Assembly: GCF_002776525.5 (NCBI RefSeq)
Contig: NC_045438.1
Span: forward strand, 161,634,616-161,698,615
Direction of reading: 5' to 3'
Origin: Piliocolobus tephrosceles
Lineage: Eukaryota > Chordata > Mammalia > Primates > Cercopithecidae
DNA length: 64,000 bases
Part shown: positions 51,519 to 63,454 of the stretch, piece by piece
Layout: each line of letters opens with the position of its first letter
Numbering within the stretch: position 1 is the first letter of the stretch
Position numbers and translations under genes: made by a program
Notes under the pieces: generated by a model
The model's input: the letters and a program-made list of their open reading frames with translations, nothing else
Database searches by the model: none
Told to the model about the DNA's origin: nothing

Positions 51519-54500
51519 TGATTTTTGTTTTTTAACCTATAAAAGCCTTGAGTAGTGATGGAAGTGATTCCTAGGAATGTGGGTTACTAAAGGGTCAGGC
51601 TGGAAGTTCACCACAAATACGCCACAGTAGTGTTTGGTACTCTCTCAATGTTTCACCCACCAGAGCATACAAAACAGCCACATTCCCCAAACACTTAATT
51701 CTCAAAACATACTTGTAGAGGAGGGAAGCCTATTACTCCCACTAGAAAGATGGAAAACCAAGGGGAAATGGTTAACTGAGCTAGCAGGGCCTCAAAAGAA
51801 AGTCACTGCTGAGTTTGGGATTGTGTTTTCAGCTTCCTGCCCACTGTGGGTGAGCTCCACCTTTTACTGGAACCGACTCCAAGGAGGAAGGTTTGCTGGG
51901 TTTCCTGGAAGGCAGAGGTTTGCATGTGCATGCCCTGCGTGGAGGCATTGTATTTGGGGGCAGGCAGGAGAATGCTGCAGCTGGTGTGCCCGCAGAAAGG
52001 GAGGGAGAGAAGCCACTGGGAGTGATCTGGGCTTGGGTCGGGCTGTGTCATCACCAACTGTCTGCCCAGGCATGAACTTGCCGCTGCTGTGGAAGAGTCT
52101 GACTGCATCCAAGAATGCCCAAGGGTGTGGCTGAACTCACTTCTCAACAGACTTGGGTCATGTTCATATACTATTCTTTAAAAGATCACCATTTGTAGTA
52201 GAATGTCAAAAACCCAAAAATGTTGCTCCCGGCATTGAGCTGTAACTTTTTTCTGTGTTGGTGGAAAAACATGAGAGAATTTGTTGCCACTCATGAATCT
52301 CAGTGATACACAGACAAAAAGCATGCTTCAATTTTGTGTCTTTGTTTTTGAGTGGTTCTGATTTATTTTCAGCTTTTGGGTGATGTCTGGGGCTGTTTAC
52401 TGAGGACGGGATAAAAGGGGGGGGAGGGGAACCAAAATATATTTGGCATTTATTGATGGCGTTTTACATCTGTGACTTGATTTACTCCTTATCACAACCC
52501 AGTGAGACACATACTATTATCATCCTTTTGGTAGATGAGCAGCCTGGAGCTTAGAGAGGTTAAGTAGCATGGACAGCATCAGGCAAGTTAAATGAGAAAG
52601 CCACCACCCATTCCCAGCTGGGGCTGACCCCAGCGCCTGTGTTATTTCTGTTGCCCTGAGCCTCCCCAGGCTCCTTAACCCACATGCATGCCTAGCTTCC
52701 AGCAGTGCTAATTTACACTGTGCACCAGCAGGAGACATTCTGGAGTGTAGACTGACGCAATAATCCCCAATCATAGGTTTGCCATGTTTTTTTTTAAATG
52801 TGTTTTTTCCTACTTTTTATTATAGATGTCAGAATTTTCTCCTTCCCTAAGAGTTATCTTTGGATTTAGATGTATATAAATTTATCTGGTTGGAGGTGGG
52901 GGGAAAAGTAGAAGTGAAAGACCACAAAAGTAAAAATTAAATTTGAGTGTATTTCACCGATTCTAAGAGGAACGCTTTCTCATGCTCCAACCACTCTGAA
53001 ATCTCTGGGTTCTGTACTCCCATGGCCGCTGTGTGACATGGTTGCCATGGCCTCTGTGCGAACATCAAAGCTTAGAGGATGGGTGTCAGAGGCTCAGATG
53101 AAAATCCCGAAGACAGTTGTGTGGCACTTTTAAAAGCAATATGGCCTCGCCAAAACCCTTCTGGAAGCTCTTGATGGTTCAGGGTTCAACAGTGTCTGGG
53201 AAGACACAGATATAAAAGATCCAGAATCAAAGAGTGATTCCAAAGAGTTAGCGTCTGACTGTGAAGTTTTAGGCATACAGTAACCCAGTGATTTACCTAT
53301 CTTTTCTTTTCTGCACATGCAGAAGAGTGATGTATGATTAATAAATTCTAAGTTCAATTAGGCCTAAAAGAGCTCTTGTAATATGCCTTAAAAAGCCTAA
53401 ATGATAAGAAAGCAGTGTGACAGATATTCTGTCAGTGTTTATCTTTTCTTAGTCCTTCATTAAACAACAGTGTGGCTTACACCAAGGCAGTTTTGAATTC
53501 CATAAAATATGGTAGTAGTTATGTTTTATGTCTCAATAGTCATCAATCTGTTTCTAATGTATTCATGGAAAAATATGCGGGCCATCTTGCTATTTAACTA
53601 TTTTTGAAATCTCATGGAAGCCTGCCAATGTTTCTGCAATTTCGCTAAGAAGCTGTCTTGCTTTTTGAGAGGGGAAGTTCCAATATTGTAAGCCTGTGTT
53701 TCTGAATATATTTTTGTTTTTTGTTAATCTGGCCTCTGTCTAGAGCAAAAGCAAAATAAATGAAAGGTGAGGAAAATTAAAAGGCTTGCATTCTAACATG
53801 TGCTGTCTAGAGAATAAAAAGTCGTTTGTGCAAAGTTGGTATGGCTTTTATGAAAACACTTCAGTTCAAGCACCTTGTCTGTTTGCTCCAGTGCGGGCTG
53901 ACTCATGACGAGGGATCTGTGCTGCCTTTACTGCTCTTGGTTTGCCCCATGGCTTGATTTATTAATATATTTAAATATATAATTTTAACCTTATCATTGG
54001 TGTACAGGTGTATTTATTTATACTAGCTTTGCTTTTAGAAAAACACTATTATATCATAAAAATATTTTAACCCTTAGTTTCTTCCCACAGGCTTCAAGTT
54101 TTATGCAGTTCATATCTGGACATAAAGAGAAATCTATATACTGTGGCCTGAAGGGCACTGGCCTTTGGTTTCTGTCAAACGTTTCCAGAAAACTAATGCC
54201 CCACATAAAATAGATCCATTCTTTCCATCCTGCACATTTTTTTGTGTGTGTGTGTGGCCACTGCCATGTAGTCATTCTGTCTGGACTGATAGTAGTTTCT
54301 AGGCTTGGAGGAAATTGCATTTTCAAGAAAGCAGGATGCAGACATCCCCTAACTTAGGAATACCTGCATTAAACAGCCTCCCACCTAAAAAGAGCTCCCT
54401 GAGCTAGGATTTAGTGAGATTTAGTGTCTTATTGGCCTCTCCTTCTGGCCTCTCCCACTCTCTATGCTGAAACCAAGAGCTTCGGGGCTCCCCTCCCTGC

Positions 54501-54639
54501 CCACGTTGGCAGGGAGCCCAGGGCCCGCATTGCTCTCCCTCTCTCCTCTGCCATCCAAGAACCCCTACAGCTCCAGGCCCTGGGCCAGCCATAGAGTTTA
54601 CTTCGACTGTCGCAATACCTTGAAGGGAGAAGTGTTTCA
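51519..54639. other. Mostly non-repetitive
   Basis: A MIR is at 52440-52600, and G runs lie at 52418-52431. 53400-54060 is AT-rich. A GT repeat is at 54243-54256. A 166-codon frame (51634-52134) has no domain. Confidence 0.5.
52440..52600 (+). mobile_element. MIR SINE
   Basis: TTTGGCATTTATTGATGGCG, ACTCCTTATCACAACCCAGT, ACTATTATCATCC and TTAGAGAGGTTAAGTAGCAT follow the MIR core. Confidence 0.82.
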
Positions 54640-54870
54640 GCCTTTTGGATCAGTGGGGCTTCCACTTAAAATCCTTCCATGGCACCCCATTATCTCAGTG
54701 TAACGTCCAGACTCCTAAAGTGGCTTCCAAAGTCCTTCATGATCTGATAGGCCTCTGTGTACTTCTCTCTCTTCTCTCTCCATTCCTGGTCCTCCTCTTC
54801 AATTCTCCAGCCATTCTGAACTGGACTCAGTCTCCCCAGTGTGCCAGGCTTTCCCTGGCTTCCTGGCTGT
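54640..54870 (+). mobile_element. L2 LINE fragment
   Basis: AAATCCTTCCATGGCACCCC, AACGTCCAGACTCCTAAAGT, AAAGTCCTTCATGATCTGAT and CCAGCCATTCTGAACTGGA correspond to the L2 ORF end. Diverged, no intact frame. Confidence 0.78.
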
Positions 54871-55839
54871 GCGGGAGGATGAGAGTGGGCTCAACTGACT
54901 TTTGAGGGAATCCTGGAAACACAGCCACCCTAAGAGTCATTGTTTTGACGGAAGTGACATTCCAAACCAACCTTTGGAACCAAGTCCTGTAAGCCAGAGC
55001 CTGCACAGGTTTTGTTAAAGGAATCGCTTTAGGCCTGACGCTGAACTCCTTTCTGCTGTAAGAGTCTTTTAGAACTTTGGAAGTTTCCATGCAGGGGGCT
55101 GATCCATTCTGTCCCTGCCTGGTTGGGCAGGAGAAGTCACTTGGAATAGGCTTGGGTGAATGCTGATGAACTCCGACTTGGCTCTGGTACATAGTGCAAG
55201 TTCCCATGAGACTGCAGGGCAAGAACAGGGCAGGCTGCACACGTGGGGAGAGGCACACCTCGTTCCCATCAAGAGACACCTGGGCCTGGTGCAAGCACAT
55301 TCTCCGTGGTTAACGGGTGTGAAATCGGTGTTTATCATCAGTGACTTTTCATTGTGTGGCTTCTGTGAGTTCCCACCTTCCTTCTAAACCTCAGCAGGAC
55401 ACTTTCCCTTCCCTGTAGTTCAAATATGCACCACAACCTCAGCTTGATCTCAAGCTTTCTATTGCCATGTAAATAATCAGGGGAGCCCTGGAATGGTGAG
55501 CTCCAGGGGTGGGTGGGTCAGGGCCACCCCCAGGGGTGCAGAGTCTGAGGGGGCAGAACCCCGGGTGGAGAGGGGGGGCCTCAAAAGCATTTTTATGCAG
55601 GTGAGAAAAGGAACATTTCCAGAGCATCTTGGCTGAAGCACAGAAGTGACTCCTAGAAGACCTGGCATGTGTGAGATGTAGGAGGGACACTCAGTGCCTG
55701 CTTGTGCATGTGCATGAGTGTGTGTGTGTGTATGTGTGTACATGTGGCGGGTATGATGAGCCTTGGGGCTCACTTTAGCATCTGCTGGTGAGCTTGCTGT
55801 GCCTGCTGACCATTTCCCAGGTCAGGCCTCCGCCCGTGA
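54871..55839. other. Non-repetitive
   Basis: A 157-codon minus-strand frame (54827-55300) runs into the L2 fragment and has no domain. A TG repeat lies at 55717-55742. Confidence 0.5.
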
Positions 55840-55985
55840 TAACTACTGTTTACCAAGCACTTACTGGAGGTCAGTGACTCACATATGTGATCTCATTTCA
55901 TTCTCCCAACAACCCTGACGTAAGGACTATTATCCCTGTTTAACACATGAGGAAACGGAGGTTTGAGAGCTTTGGCTACTTTTTT
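55840..55985 (+). mobile_element. MIR SINE
   Basis: TACTGTTTACCAAGCACTTA, GTGATCTCATTTCATTCTCC, CAACAACCCTGACGTAAGGA and ACATGAGGAAACGGAGGTTT are the MIR core. Confidence 0.87.
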
Positions 55986-56239
55986 CACGTTCTGAAAGTA
56001 CGTCCCTCCACAGCCTAGGAAATGTTCTGCCGTTGTTCATCTCCTTGGGACCATATGGAAACAGGGGACTGCTTCCCCTGGGGATCACAAAGGGCTTTTG
56101 CAGTAGAGAAAGGAGACTAAGAGCACCTTTCTAGACTTTTCTTTAGCATTCTTCAAGATGTACTATCAGAAGTTCAATAAAAACAGCCTAATGCTGAGAT
56201 TCATGGATAGAAAACTGATTCAACTTCCTGCCATGTTCC

Positions 56240-56345
56240 TCCTTGGCTTAGACATTTTTAATGCTGCTGTTGCTCTCAGGTTAAGGTCTGGACTCCTTGT
56301 GGCTCTCCAAATCCTTCAGAACCCTTCGTTGTCTGAGCAGGCACA
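56240..56345 (+). mobile_element. L2 LINE fragment
   Basis: TCTCAGGTTAAGGTCTGGAC, TCCTTGTGGCTCTCCAAATC and AACCCTTCGTTGTCTGA resemble the same L2 block as at 54690. Short and diverged. Confidence 0.55.
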
Positions 56346-56375
56346 GTCATGTTCTGTACTTTAAAAGGTGGCAGT

Positions 56376-56666
56376 GGCTGGGTGCAGTGCCTCATGCCTG
56401 TAATCCCAGCACTTTGGGAAGCCGAGGCAGGCAGATCACCTGAAGTCCGGAGTTTGAGACCAGCCTGACCAACATGGAGAAATCCCGTCTCTATAAAAAT
56501 ACAAAATTAGCCAGGCATGGTGGTGTATTCCTGTAATCCCAGCAACTCGTGAGGCTGAGGCGGGAGAATCACTTGAACCTGGGAGGCAGAGGTTGCGGTG
56601 AGCCGAGATTGCTCCATTGCACTCCAGCCTGGGCAACAAGAGCAAAACTCACTCTCAAAAAAACAA
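56376..56666 (+). mobile_element. Alu (AluS-like), sense, full length
   Basis: GGCTGGGTGCAGTGCCTCAT to an A tail broken by a C. A perfect 13-bp duplication AAAAGGTGGCAGT lies at 56363-56375 and 56667-56679. Confidence 0.97.
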
Positions 56667-56679
56667 AAAAGGTGGCAGT

Positions 56680-57900
56680 AATGCCATGTTAATTAAACAT
56701 CTTTCAGAAGAGAGTCTATGAAATCGGTGTTTGCATGCTAAAGACAGGTGTTGCTGCTGGAAAGTGACTCGGTTTGAGGACTCAGGACCTGGGAACTTCA
56801 CTCTCACCTCAACAGAACCCATTTTTCAGTTCCCTGCTGTTTCCTGCAGAAACTGGGGGAATGTGCTTGGCCTCTCTGGAGCTGGAATTGTCTAGCAGCT
56901 TGGCTTGCTTAATCCCCCTTTCCACACCTTCCTGCCACCCTGAGGGGGAGGCCTGATGGTGCATGAGCTTCTGCAGAAGGAATTTGCCCATTCTGCTTCC
57001 TAAAATGTGCAGCTGCATTTTGCTGCTGGGAAAATATTTATTGAAGGTCTGGAAGAGTCTGACAACTTGTAAGGAACACACAGTTTTTTATCTGCAGGAT
57101 GAAGTTAGTTTCTGTTTGGGCCTGGTGTTTTTGAAAGGAGGAAATCACTTTCATAAGCATCAGATTAGATCCAGGAAGCATCCGCAGGACAATGAGAAGC
57201 TGATAGAGGTCGTCTTAGGATTTTGTCATTGGTTACTACCGCCACCTTCTGGCTGAAGTTGTGAACTACACAGCATGGGTTTCCTGGGCAAACTGCTTTA
57301 AGAAAAGGTGGCCCCCCCTTTTTCCCCATTTTCTGCAAGTTCTCTGGGCACAAAAGGGAAATGAGAAGACTTATTGTTTAGATAGAGTATTTATTGGCAT
57401 ATTTTATATTAACTGTGATGATAAAACAGACACAATGAGAAATAAAATCAGAGTGGACTTCTCTCAACTGAGGCAATAGGGAAAAGTATTCACTGGGACA
57501 ACCCTGTGACTCAGTGTTAGCTTTGCCCAAAATAAGTGTCAAAGCCCTTATCTGAGTTTCCAAGACCCCCTGCCCACTCTCTAAAGCTGACCTCTTAGCA
57601 TAGTGTGGGAAATCTACCAATCATTTTGGAAAATTAGTACAAAATTAAGGAATTAAAGTGAAAATTGCAATATAAAAAATTCTTGGGTCTGAGGCATGTC
57701 TTTAGATTGTACAATGAAAAGATGTCAGATTTGGTATCTCTCCTCTTCATTATTTTATATTGGTTTTATGCATAAGCCATTACCCTGTAGAAATGTAAGT
57801 TCTAAGTTAGGAAAAGGATTATTTGTAACGTACATGCAATACACATACATTGACAGAAATAGAAACGGGCTTTTTCTGTCATTTAAATTGTATTTTTGGA
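56680..57900. other. Non-repetitive
   Basis: A CTCF-like motif is at 57239-57252. No gene is recognised; frames up to 97 codons overlap on both strands. Confidence 0.5.
57239..57252 (-). promoter_or_regulatory. CTCF-like motif
   Basis: The minus strand reads CCAGAAGGTGGCGG, a full match to the degenerate CTCF core (CCA, N, N, AG, R, K, GGC, R, S). Confidence 0.42.
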
Positions 57901-57909
57901 GTAGATTGT

Positions 57910-58212
57910 TTTTTGTTTGTTTGTTTGTTTGTTTTTGAGATGGAGTCTTGCCCTGTCGCCAGGCTGGAGTGCAGTGGTGTGATCTCTGCTCACTGCAATC
58001 TCCTCCTCCCGGGTTCAAGTGATTCTCCTGCCTCAGCCTCCCGAACAACTGGGTCTACAGGCGTGCGCCACTACACCCAGCTAATTTTTGTGTTTTTAGT
58101 AGAGATGGGGTTTCACCATGTTGGTCAGGATGGTCTCTATTTCCTGACCTCGTGATCCGCCCATCTCAGCCTCCTAAAGTTCTGGGATTACAGACGTGAG
58201 CCACTGCGCCTG
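57910..58212 (-). mobile_element. Alu (AluY-like), antisense
   Basis: The tail shows as a TTTG repeat (57915-57936). The body has AluY-type CCTGACCTCGTGATCCGCCC and ends CTGCGCCTGG. The flanks GTAGATTGT (57901-57909) and GTGGATTGT (58213-58221) form an imperfect duplication. Confidence 0.95.
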
Positions 58213-58235
58213 GTGGATTGTATTTTTAAAATTTT

Positions 58236-58345
58236 ATTTAGAGATGAGGTCTTGCTGTGTCGAGCAGGCTGGATGGAGTGCAGTGGCGTGATCATAACTC
58301 ATTGCAGCCTTGACTTCCTAAGTCAAGCAACCCTATCCCGTCAGC
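58236..58345 (-). mobile_element. Alu monomer (FLAM-like), antisense
   Basis: TTTAGAGATGAGGTCTTGCT, GGAGTGCAGTGGCGTGATCA and TAACTCATTGCAGCCTTGAC are left-arm landmarks. It fades near CAGCCTTTCCAGAGG. It lies directly beside the previous Alu in the same orientation. Confidence 0.82.
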
Positions 58346-59476
58346 CTTTCCAGAGGACAGCAGCTAGGGCCTTCAGACAATTACATTCCCTGAGTTGGAG
58401 ATCTGAGAGGCATCATTTCATGGCTACCACAGACACTGAGAGCAAATATTACATTTCTCATCCCCCCCTTGAAGCTTGGGTCTTGCTGAACATTGTTTTC
58501 ATAAAGCAAGCTGCCATATTGAAGGGGCCACGTAACGAGAAGCTGTGTGCAACCTCCAGCCGAACAGCCAGGAAAGAACTGAGGCCTCAGTCTTCTCACG
58601 TGGCCTACTGGCCAATATGTATATGTACAAGTTGTATATAGAACTTCCAGGAAGGGTCCTTAAAAGAAGAGGGCTATCACTTTCTTGTCTTCTCTTCTTT
58701 CTTGCTGGCTGGAATGTGATGAGATCACTGGATCTGAAACAGCCATTTTGGACTAAAAGGCAGAAGCCACAGGTGGAGGATGATGGAGTTACAAAATAAA
58801 AGAAGCCCACGTCACAGTGATCATGGGCCACCGTGAACTTCCCGGGTTCACTGGAGAGAGAAATACGCTTCTAACTTGTGTGTGTCTCTGCTTGATTTTC
58901 TGTTACTTATAACAGAACTTTATCCAAACTGAAAAAACATTTACATTTTACATGTAAAGTCCGAAGGTTAACAGAGTTAAGTATTTCCCAGAGGATAAAT
59001 CATGGGAAGAGTAGAAGTTGAATTGCCTGGGACTGTTACTGGGAGGTGACATTTGCTACTTCTAGTCAAAGTGCTAGCAAATCTCCCCATTTTGTCGCTA
59101 AGAGGGTGTTCTACTTAGTTAGCAAGGGCGAGAGAAGGAAACCATTGATGTTCGTCACGGAAGAAGTCTTTGAAAACAGCACATGAGACAACAGCTAAGA
59201 GTCCCCCCACCACATTCCAGGCTAACAGCATTGGCTCCAGAGGCTAACAGAGTTTATTGAGTGAAGGGACCAGGGTGGAAACCAGCTTGATTTTAATTGT
59301 CTGTCAAGTCTGTTGGAAACTAACTTTCTCTAAAGGAATGCTTTTTGAAGCTTTCAAAGCTCGAGAACATAATAAATATTACCCTTTGCTGGGTTTCCTC
59401 TTTGGCTATAGCACAGGGGGGTATTTTCTGGAAGGATATGGTTATCCTCTCTGATGACTTTCAAAATCTGCATTTA
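58346..59476. other. Non-repetitive
   Basis: No repeat or gene is recognised. A 142-codon + frame (58213-58641) is partly Alu-derived, which explains its start. Confidence 0.5.
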
Positions 59477-59758
59477 GGCTGGACGTGGTAGCTCATGCCT
59501 GTATTTCCAACACTTTGAGAGGCCGAGGCAGGCGAATCACCTGAGGTCAGGAGTTTGAGATCAGCCTGGCCAATATGGTAAAACCCCATCTCTACTAAAA
59601 ATATAAAAATTAGCCAGGCATGGTGGTGGGCGCCTGTAATCTCAGCTACTCTGGAGGCTGAGTCAGGAGAATCACCCGAACCTGGGAGGTAGAGGATGCA
59701 GTGAGCCGAGATCATGCCACTGCACTGCAGCCTGGGTGACAGAGCGAGACTCCTCCTC

Positions 59759-59760
<2 letters not shown>
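59477..59760 (+). mobile_element. Alu (AluS-like), sense
   Basis: GGCTGGACGTGGTAGCTCAT to AGCGAGACTCCTCCTCAA. The tail has turned into a CA repeat. CATTTAG before and AATTTAG after the repeat may be the eroded duplication. Confidence 0.96.

Positions 59761-59803
<43 letters not shown>
59761..59803 (+). repeat. (CA)n microsatellite, about 21 units
   Basis: An uninterrupted CA run directly attached to the 3' end of the Alu. Likely length-polymorphic. Confidence 0.97.
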
Positions 59804-59806
<3 letters not shown>

Positions 59807-59949
59807 AATTTAGCCATCAAAACACTTGAGCTATTTTATCCACAACAGTTTTAGTCCTCACATGTATTCTCAATGTGTGGAAATTTCATAAGTTTAGTAA
59901 CTGTTCTGTAGGTTAGGAAGCAGCGTCGCAGGAGTGGTAAATGCCTGAG
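59804..59949. other. Non-repetitive
   Basis: Nothing recognised. Confidence 0.5.
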
Positions 59950-60190
59950 CCTGGAAACACACCAGTCTGCTAGCTTTGGCTCTGCCACTCAACAGTTTGT
60001 GTCACCTTGGGAAAGTGCATAATCTGTGAGGCTATTTCTTTATTTACAAGATGGGATTAATAACAGTCCCTAGCCTATGAGATTGCTGTAAGAATAAAGT
60101 TTTGGAATGCACGGAAAGTCTCCAGGGCTCAGGAGCGTGCTGGGTATGTTGTAAGTACACAGTAAGTATTAGCTATTATTATTTTTATTG
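59950..60190 (-). mobile_element. MIR SINE, antisense
   Basis: AGTCTGCTAGCTTTGGCTCT, TTTACAAGATGGGATTAATA, CCTATGAGATTGCTGTAAGA and ATTAGCTATTATTATTTTTA follow the antisense MIR to its 3' end. Confidence 0.87.
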
Positions 60191-60214
60191 CTACTAATAC
60201 CTAATTTCTGGTCA

Positions 60215-60525
60215 TGTGCTATTCAATACAATATCCACTGGCTCCTAGTGGCCGTTACACACTTGAAATGAAGCTAGTCCAAATTGAGATGGGCTGTAAG
60301 GATTAAATACAGACTGGATTTTGAAGTCTTAGAGGAAAACAAGAATGTAAAATATCTTACTAATAAATTTAAAAACTCTTTATTACATATTGAAATGATA
60401 ACATTTTAGATAATTGAAATAAAATGTACTATTACAATTAATTTCACCTTTTCCTTTTTCTTTTTTTTAAATGTGACTACTAGAAAATTAAAAATTTCCT
60501 CTGTGGCTTGTGCATCAGGTATTTT
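60215..60525 (-). mobile_element. MER-type DNA transposon relic (copy 2)
   Basis: GTGCTATTCAATACAATATC, GACTGGATTTTGAAGTCTTA, TTATTACATATTGAAATGAT and AATTAATTTCACCTTTTCC are the reverse complement of the layout at 16728-17045. The ends resemble GTCCAATA-type terminal repeats. The name is uncertain. Confidence 0.7.
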
Positions 60526-60959
60526 TGGGATAAGGTTTAGGCAGACAGATGGGGCAGGGGTGATAAAGTGAACTAGGAAATCACGGTTTACTTTATCAGT
60601 ATCTGATGGTTATTAGGGGGTCGGAAGAATGAGGCAAAAGTTTGGGGAAGGAAATTGACTTCCCAAGGGTATTGTGGATCCTGATATAATTCAACTCCAC
60701 AGATGCTGAGTGAGGTCGGGGGTGGTCATGTGTGGGAGCAGCACTCAGTCACACGAGTCTGAAGAAAGGATGGAAATCTGGTGGTTCACACAATGGAAGT
60801 TTAGAGCAGTACAAGTGTCATTAACCTTGATCCAAGGTGGAGTTTAAGATCCAGCATGGAGCATATTGTTGACGAAGAACCAATGGCAAGTTGTTATCAG
60901 GGACCTCGAGAAAGGAGGCAGAAGTAGAGGGGTAGAAAATCCCTCCCAGGGGCGCTGCT
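60526..60959. other. Non-repetitive
   Basis: No gene or repeat recognised. Confidence 0.5.
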
Positions 60960-61540
60960 GGTACCCAAATTCAATTCCACAGACGTTGATTAAGAACCTA
61001 CTATGTTCCAGAGCTCTGATAGAAACTGGTGAAGACATAGTTTTCAAGGTACCTGCCTTCAAGGTACTCACCATATAGTGGGGAAGACAGGCGGATAAAC
61101 AGACAACTGTGGTACAGCTGATCAAGTTCTGTAATAGGGTGCAATGGATGCTCACGATAAGGAAAGCTAATCCATTCTTGTGGACAAAGGAAGTTTCTTA
61201 AAAAAAACAATATCTCTACTAAGGTCTATGGAAAAGTAGCTGGGGAACAAGCGAGAAGCACATTCTAAGTAAGGGAAACACATGTGCCAAGGTTGGGAAG
61301 TCAGGAGAGCATTGCATGTTCCAGGAGCTGCACATGGCTCAGTGTTGCTGCTGAGTAGGGTGTGAGGTGAAAGTGGCTGGAAACTGGAGAGAGGAAGAGA
61401 GGCCAGATTACAGAGGAGATGGCATCACAGATGGAGGCATCCGAAGGTATGGGGTATAAGGGATTTAAAGACTTTAAGCAGGGGGGTGACATGCCTAGAT
61501 TTGTGATTTAGGAAGATACCTCTGATCACGTTGTGGGGGT
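60960..61540 (-). mobile_element. L2 LINE 3' half, antisense
   Basis: The 3' end shows first (GATTAAGAACCTACTATGTT), then CTCACCATATAGTGGGGAAG, later AGACTTTAAGCAGGGGGGTG, ACATGCCTAGATTTGTGATT. This is the reverse of L2 from its 3' terminus back into the ORF. Diverged, non-coding. Confidence 0.72.
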
Positions 61541-61544
61541 TCTG

Positions 61545-63010
61545 GCTCCAGGTAAGATAGATTAAATACACTCCATCCTGTCTCTTCCATCAAAATCAGC
61601 TATAATACCTAGACAGAATGTGTGGAGCAGCTATTTGAAGACTGAAAAGTAAGTAGTAGTAAGTGGTTTGGAGAAAAAGACTAGATAGAGCTTGAAGACC
61701 TGCTGGACTAGTAGTTTACATTTCCCCATCTCCCAAATTTCCTGGACTCAACACAGCCTGAAGCATGAAAGGAGGCATTGGCATACAGACAGGTTCAGGG
61801 CAAACCAGCTGGTTAAGGTTTGAGGAGTGGGAGATGTGTCACCTAATGCTAAGAAAAAGTTGGATAATTTTTCATTTTTACTGATTTTCTCCAATCTCTT
61901 GCATCCCAGTCCCCAAGAAAGCCTGAGGTGGCAGCAGAGATAGTGGCAGCAATGGGGACACACAGGAGCCTAAAACTTCTGGAGGGAGTGGGTGGAAACC
62001 TCCTCTCCAATTGAAGGAACTGTGTGGTCTCAAGAGTGTGGGCTGAACCCTTGTTGTTTTCCAAATTATTTCTTCCATTGTTTGGCCCCAGATAAGTGTT
62101 CAGTTGCAGCACATGTGTGGCAGAGTAAGATAAATAAAGCCCCAGCTTTCTGGCTGGAAACTAAAAACAGAGAACCCCAGGAAACCCCCACTGCGGAGAT
62201 TGTGGAGAGGGAGGAGCTAAGAAAAGCAACCTTATAAAGTTGTATATGAGCTCCTGAGCTTACCCCTGAACTCATCCACATGCATGGATCTGACTCTAAG
62301 CAGAATACCCGACTTTGAGAATTGAATTATGGGATTGACTACAGCCCAGAACCCAGAGTCACCACTGGATGGCACATGTGTGGGATGCATCTGAATAGCA
62401 CTTCAAAAGTTTTGAAAATGGTGCTAACCTTGAAACCGCATAAACAGAAAGTTGGTTTCTCTCAGATTAATAAGTCCACAAATTAAATGTTTATCATTCC
62501 TCCCTAAAATAACCAGAATTTGCAGCCTGAATTAACAGTTTGCTAAACAAAGCGTTTTGGCTGCCTAAATGAAAATACCAACATTTCCCATAGGGTTTGA
62601 ATAAGACCTAGAGCTTTATAACACAATATCCAAAATACCCAGGAAACCATTCAAAATTAGTTAGCATACAAAGATCCAAGAAAAATCTCAACTTACAAAG
62701 GAAAACAAAAAAATGCCAAAGCCAGGATGTCACAGATGTTTAAATTATCTGACAAAGACTTTAAGACAGTGATTACAAAAATACTCAAAGCAGTAAGGGC
62801 AAATCCTATTGAAATCAATGGAAAACTAGAAAATTTCAGCATACAAATAAAAGTATTAAATGGAAAAAAGAACCAAATAGGAACTTTAGAAGCAAAAAAT
62901 ATAGTAACAAAACTTTAAGAAGCTAACTGGTTTGGGTCCGTGGAAATGACAAAAGCAAGCACTGGTGAACTTGAAGATAGATAAATAGAAATAATCCAAT
63001 GTGAATGATA
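61545..63010 (+). mobile_element. Old L1 (L1M) 5' UTR and start of ORF1, sense
   Basis: 5' UTR landmarks include ACACTCCATCCTGTCTCTTC, GACCTGCTGGACTAGTAGTT, CCTCTCCAATTGAAGGAACT. From 62700 an ORF1-like segment appears; the frame at 62727-62918 contains SDKDFKTVITKILK and NGKLENFSIQIKVL, resembling the ORF1 N-terminal coiled-coil region. It stops near 63010, so the L1 is 3'-truncated. L1 5' ends of this age are uncommon because most copies are 5'-truncated. Confidence 0.8.
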
Positions 63011-63454
63011 GGAAGCATATTCAGCTTCTGACATTCAAAACTGATTATAACAGTCTGATAAGAGGACTTGGGAAAGGAAAACGTTTTCTAGTATTTCTAG
63101 CTTCTACTTAGCGTCTCAAGAACCAAACCTTAGGGAGAAGGGGCTCAGATCTTAGAGTTCATTCCTTAAATGTAGAGAAGCTGCCTGTCTTGGCTATGCA
63201 ACTTGCTGCTCTGGGTAGAAAACAAGAGGGAATTTTCATCCCTTCTCATCCTGTGACATGATGCGGGAAAAAAAGTAGGGAGAAAGAGGCAGGAGAGGTA
63301 GCTGGTTAGAAATCTGTTGCAACATTCTGTCTTTACGCTGAAGAGTGCCAGACGGTGGTGTGTTGGAGCTGGTTTGTACCAGCTCTTGAGAGCTGATAGT
63401 TAAAACTTCAGGAATTTTGCAAGCTAATTGTTAAATAGCTAGCATTTTTTTCTT
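63011..63454. other. Non-repetitive or unassigned
   Basis: 63370-63440 (ACCAGCTCTTGAGAGCTGAT, TTTTGCAAGCTAATTGTTAA) looks like part of an old MER/LTR-type repeat that I cannot name. The rest is unassigned. Confidence 0.4.

Noticed and set aside
51634..52134. 166-codon + strand frame
   Set aside because: No recognised motif, and overlapping frames of 114 and 82 codons exist on the opposite strand. No splice or promoter support.
53040..53053. X-box-like GGTTGCCATGGCCTC
   Set aside because: Only one half-site is intact; the second lacks the RGYAAC pattern.
54827..55300. 157-codon minus-strand frame
   Set aside because: Overlaps an L2 fragment, carries no domain and lacks exon signals.
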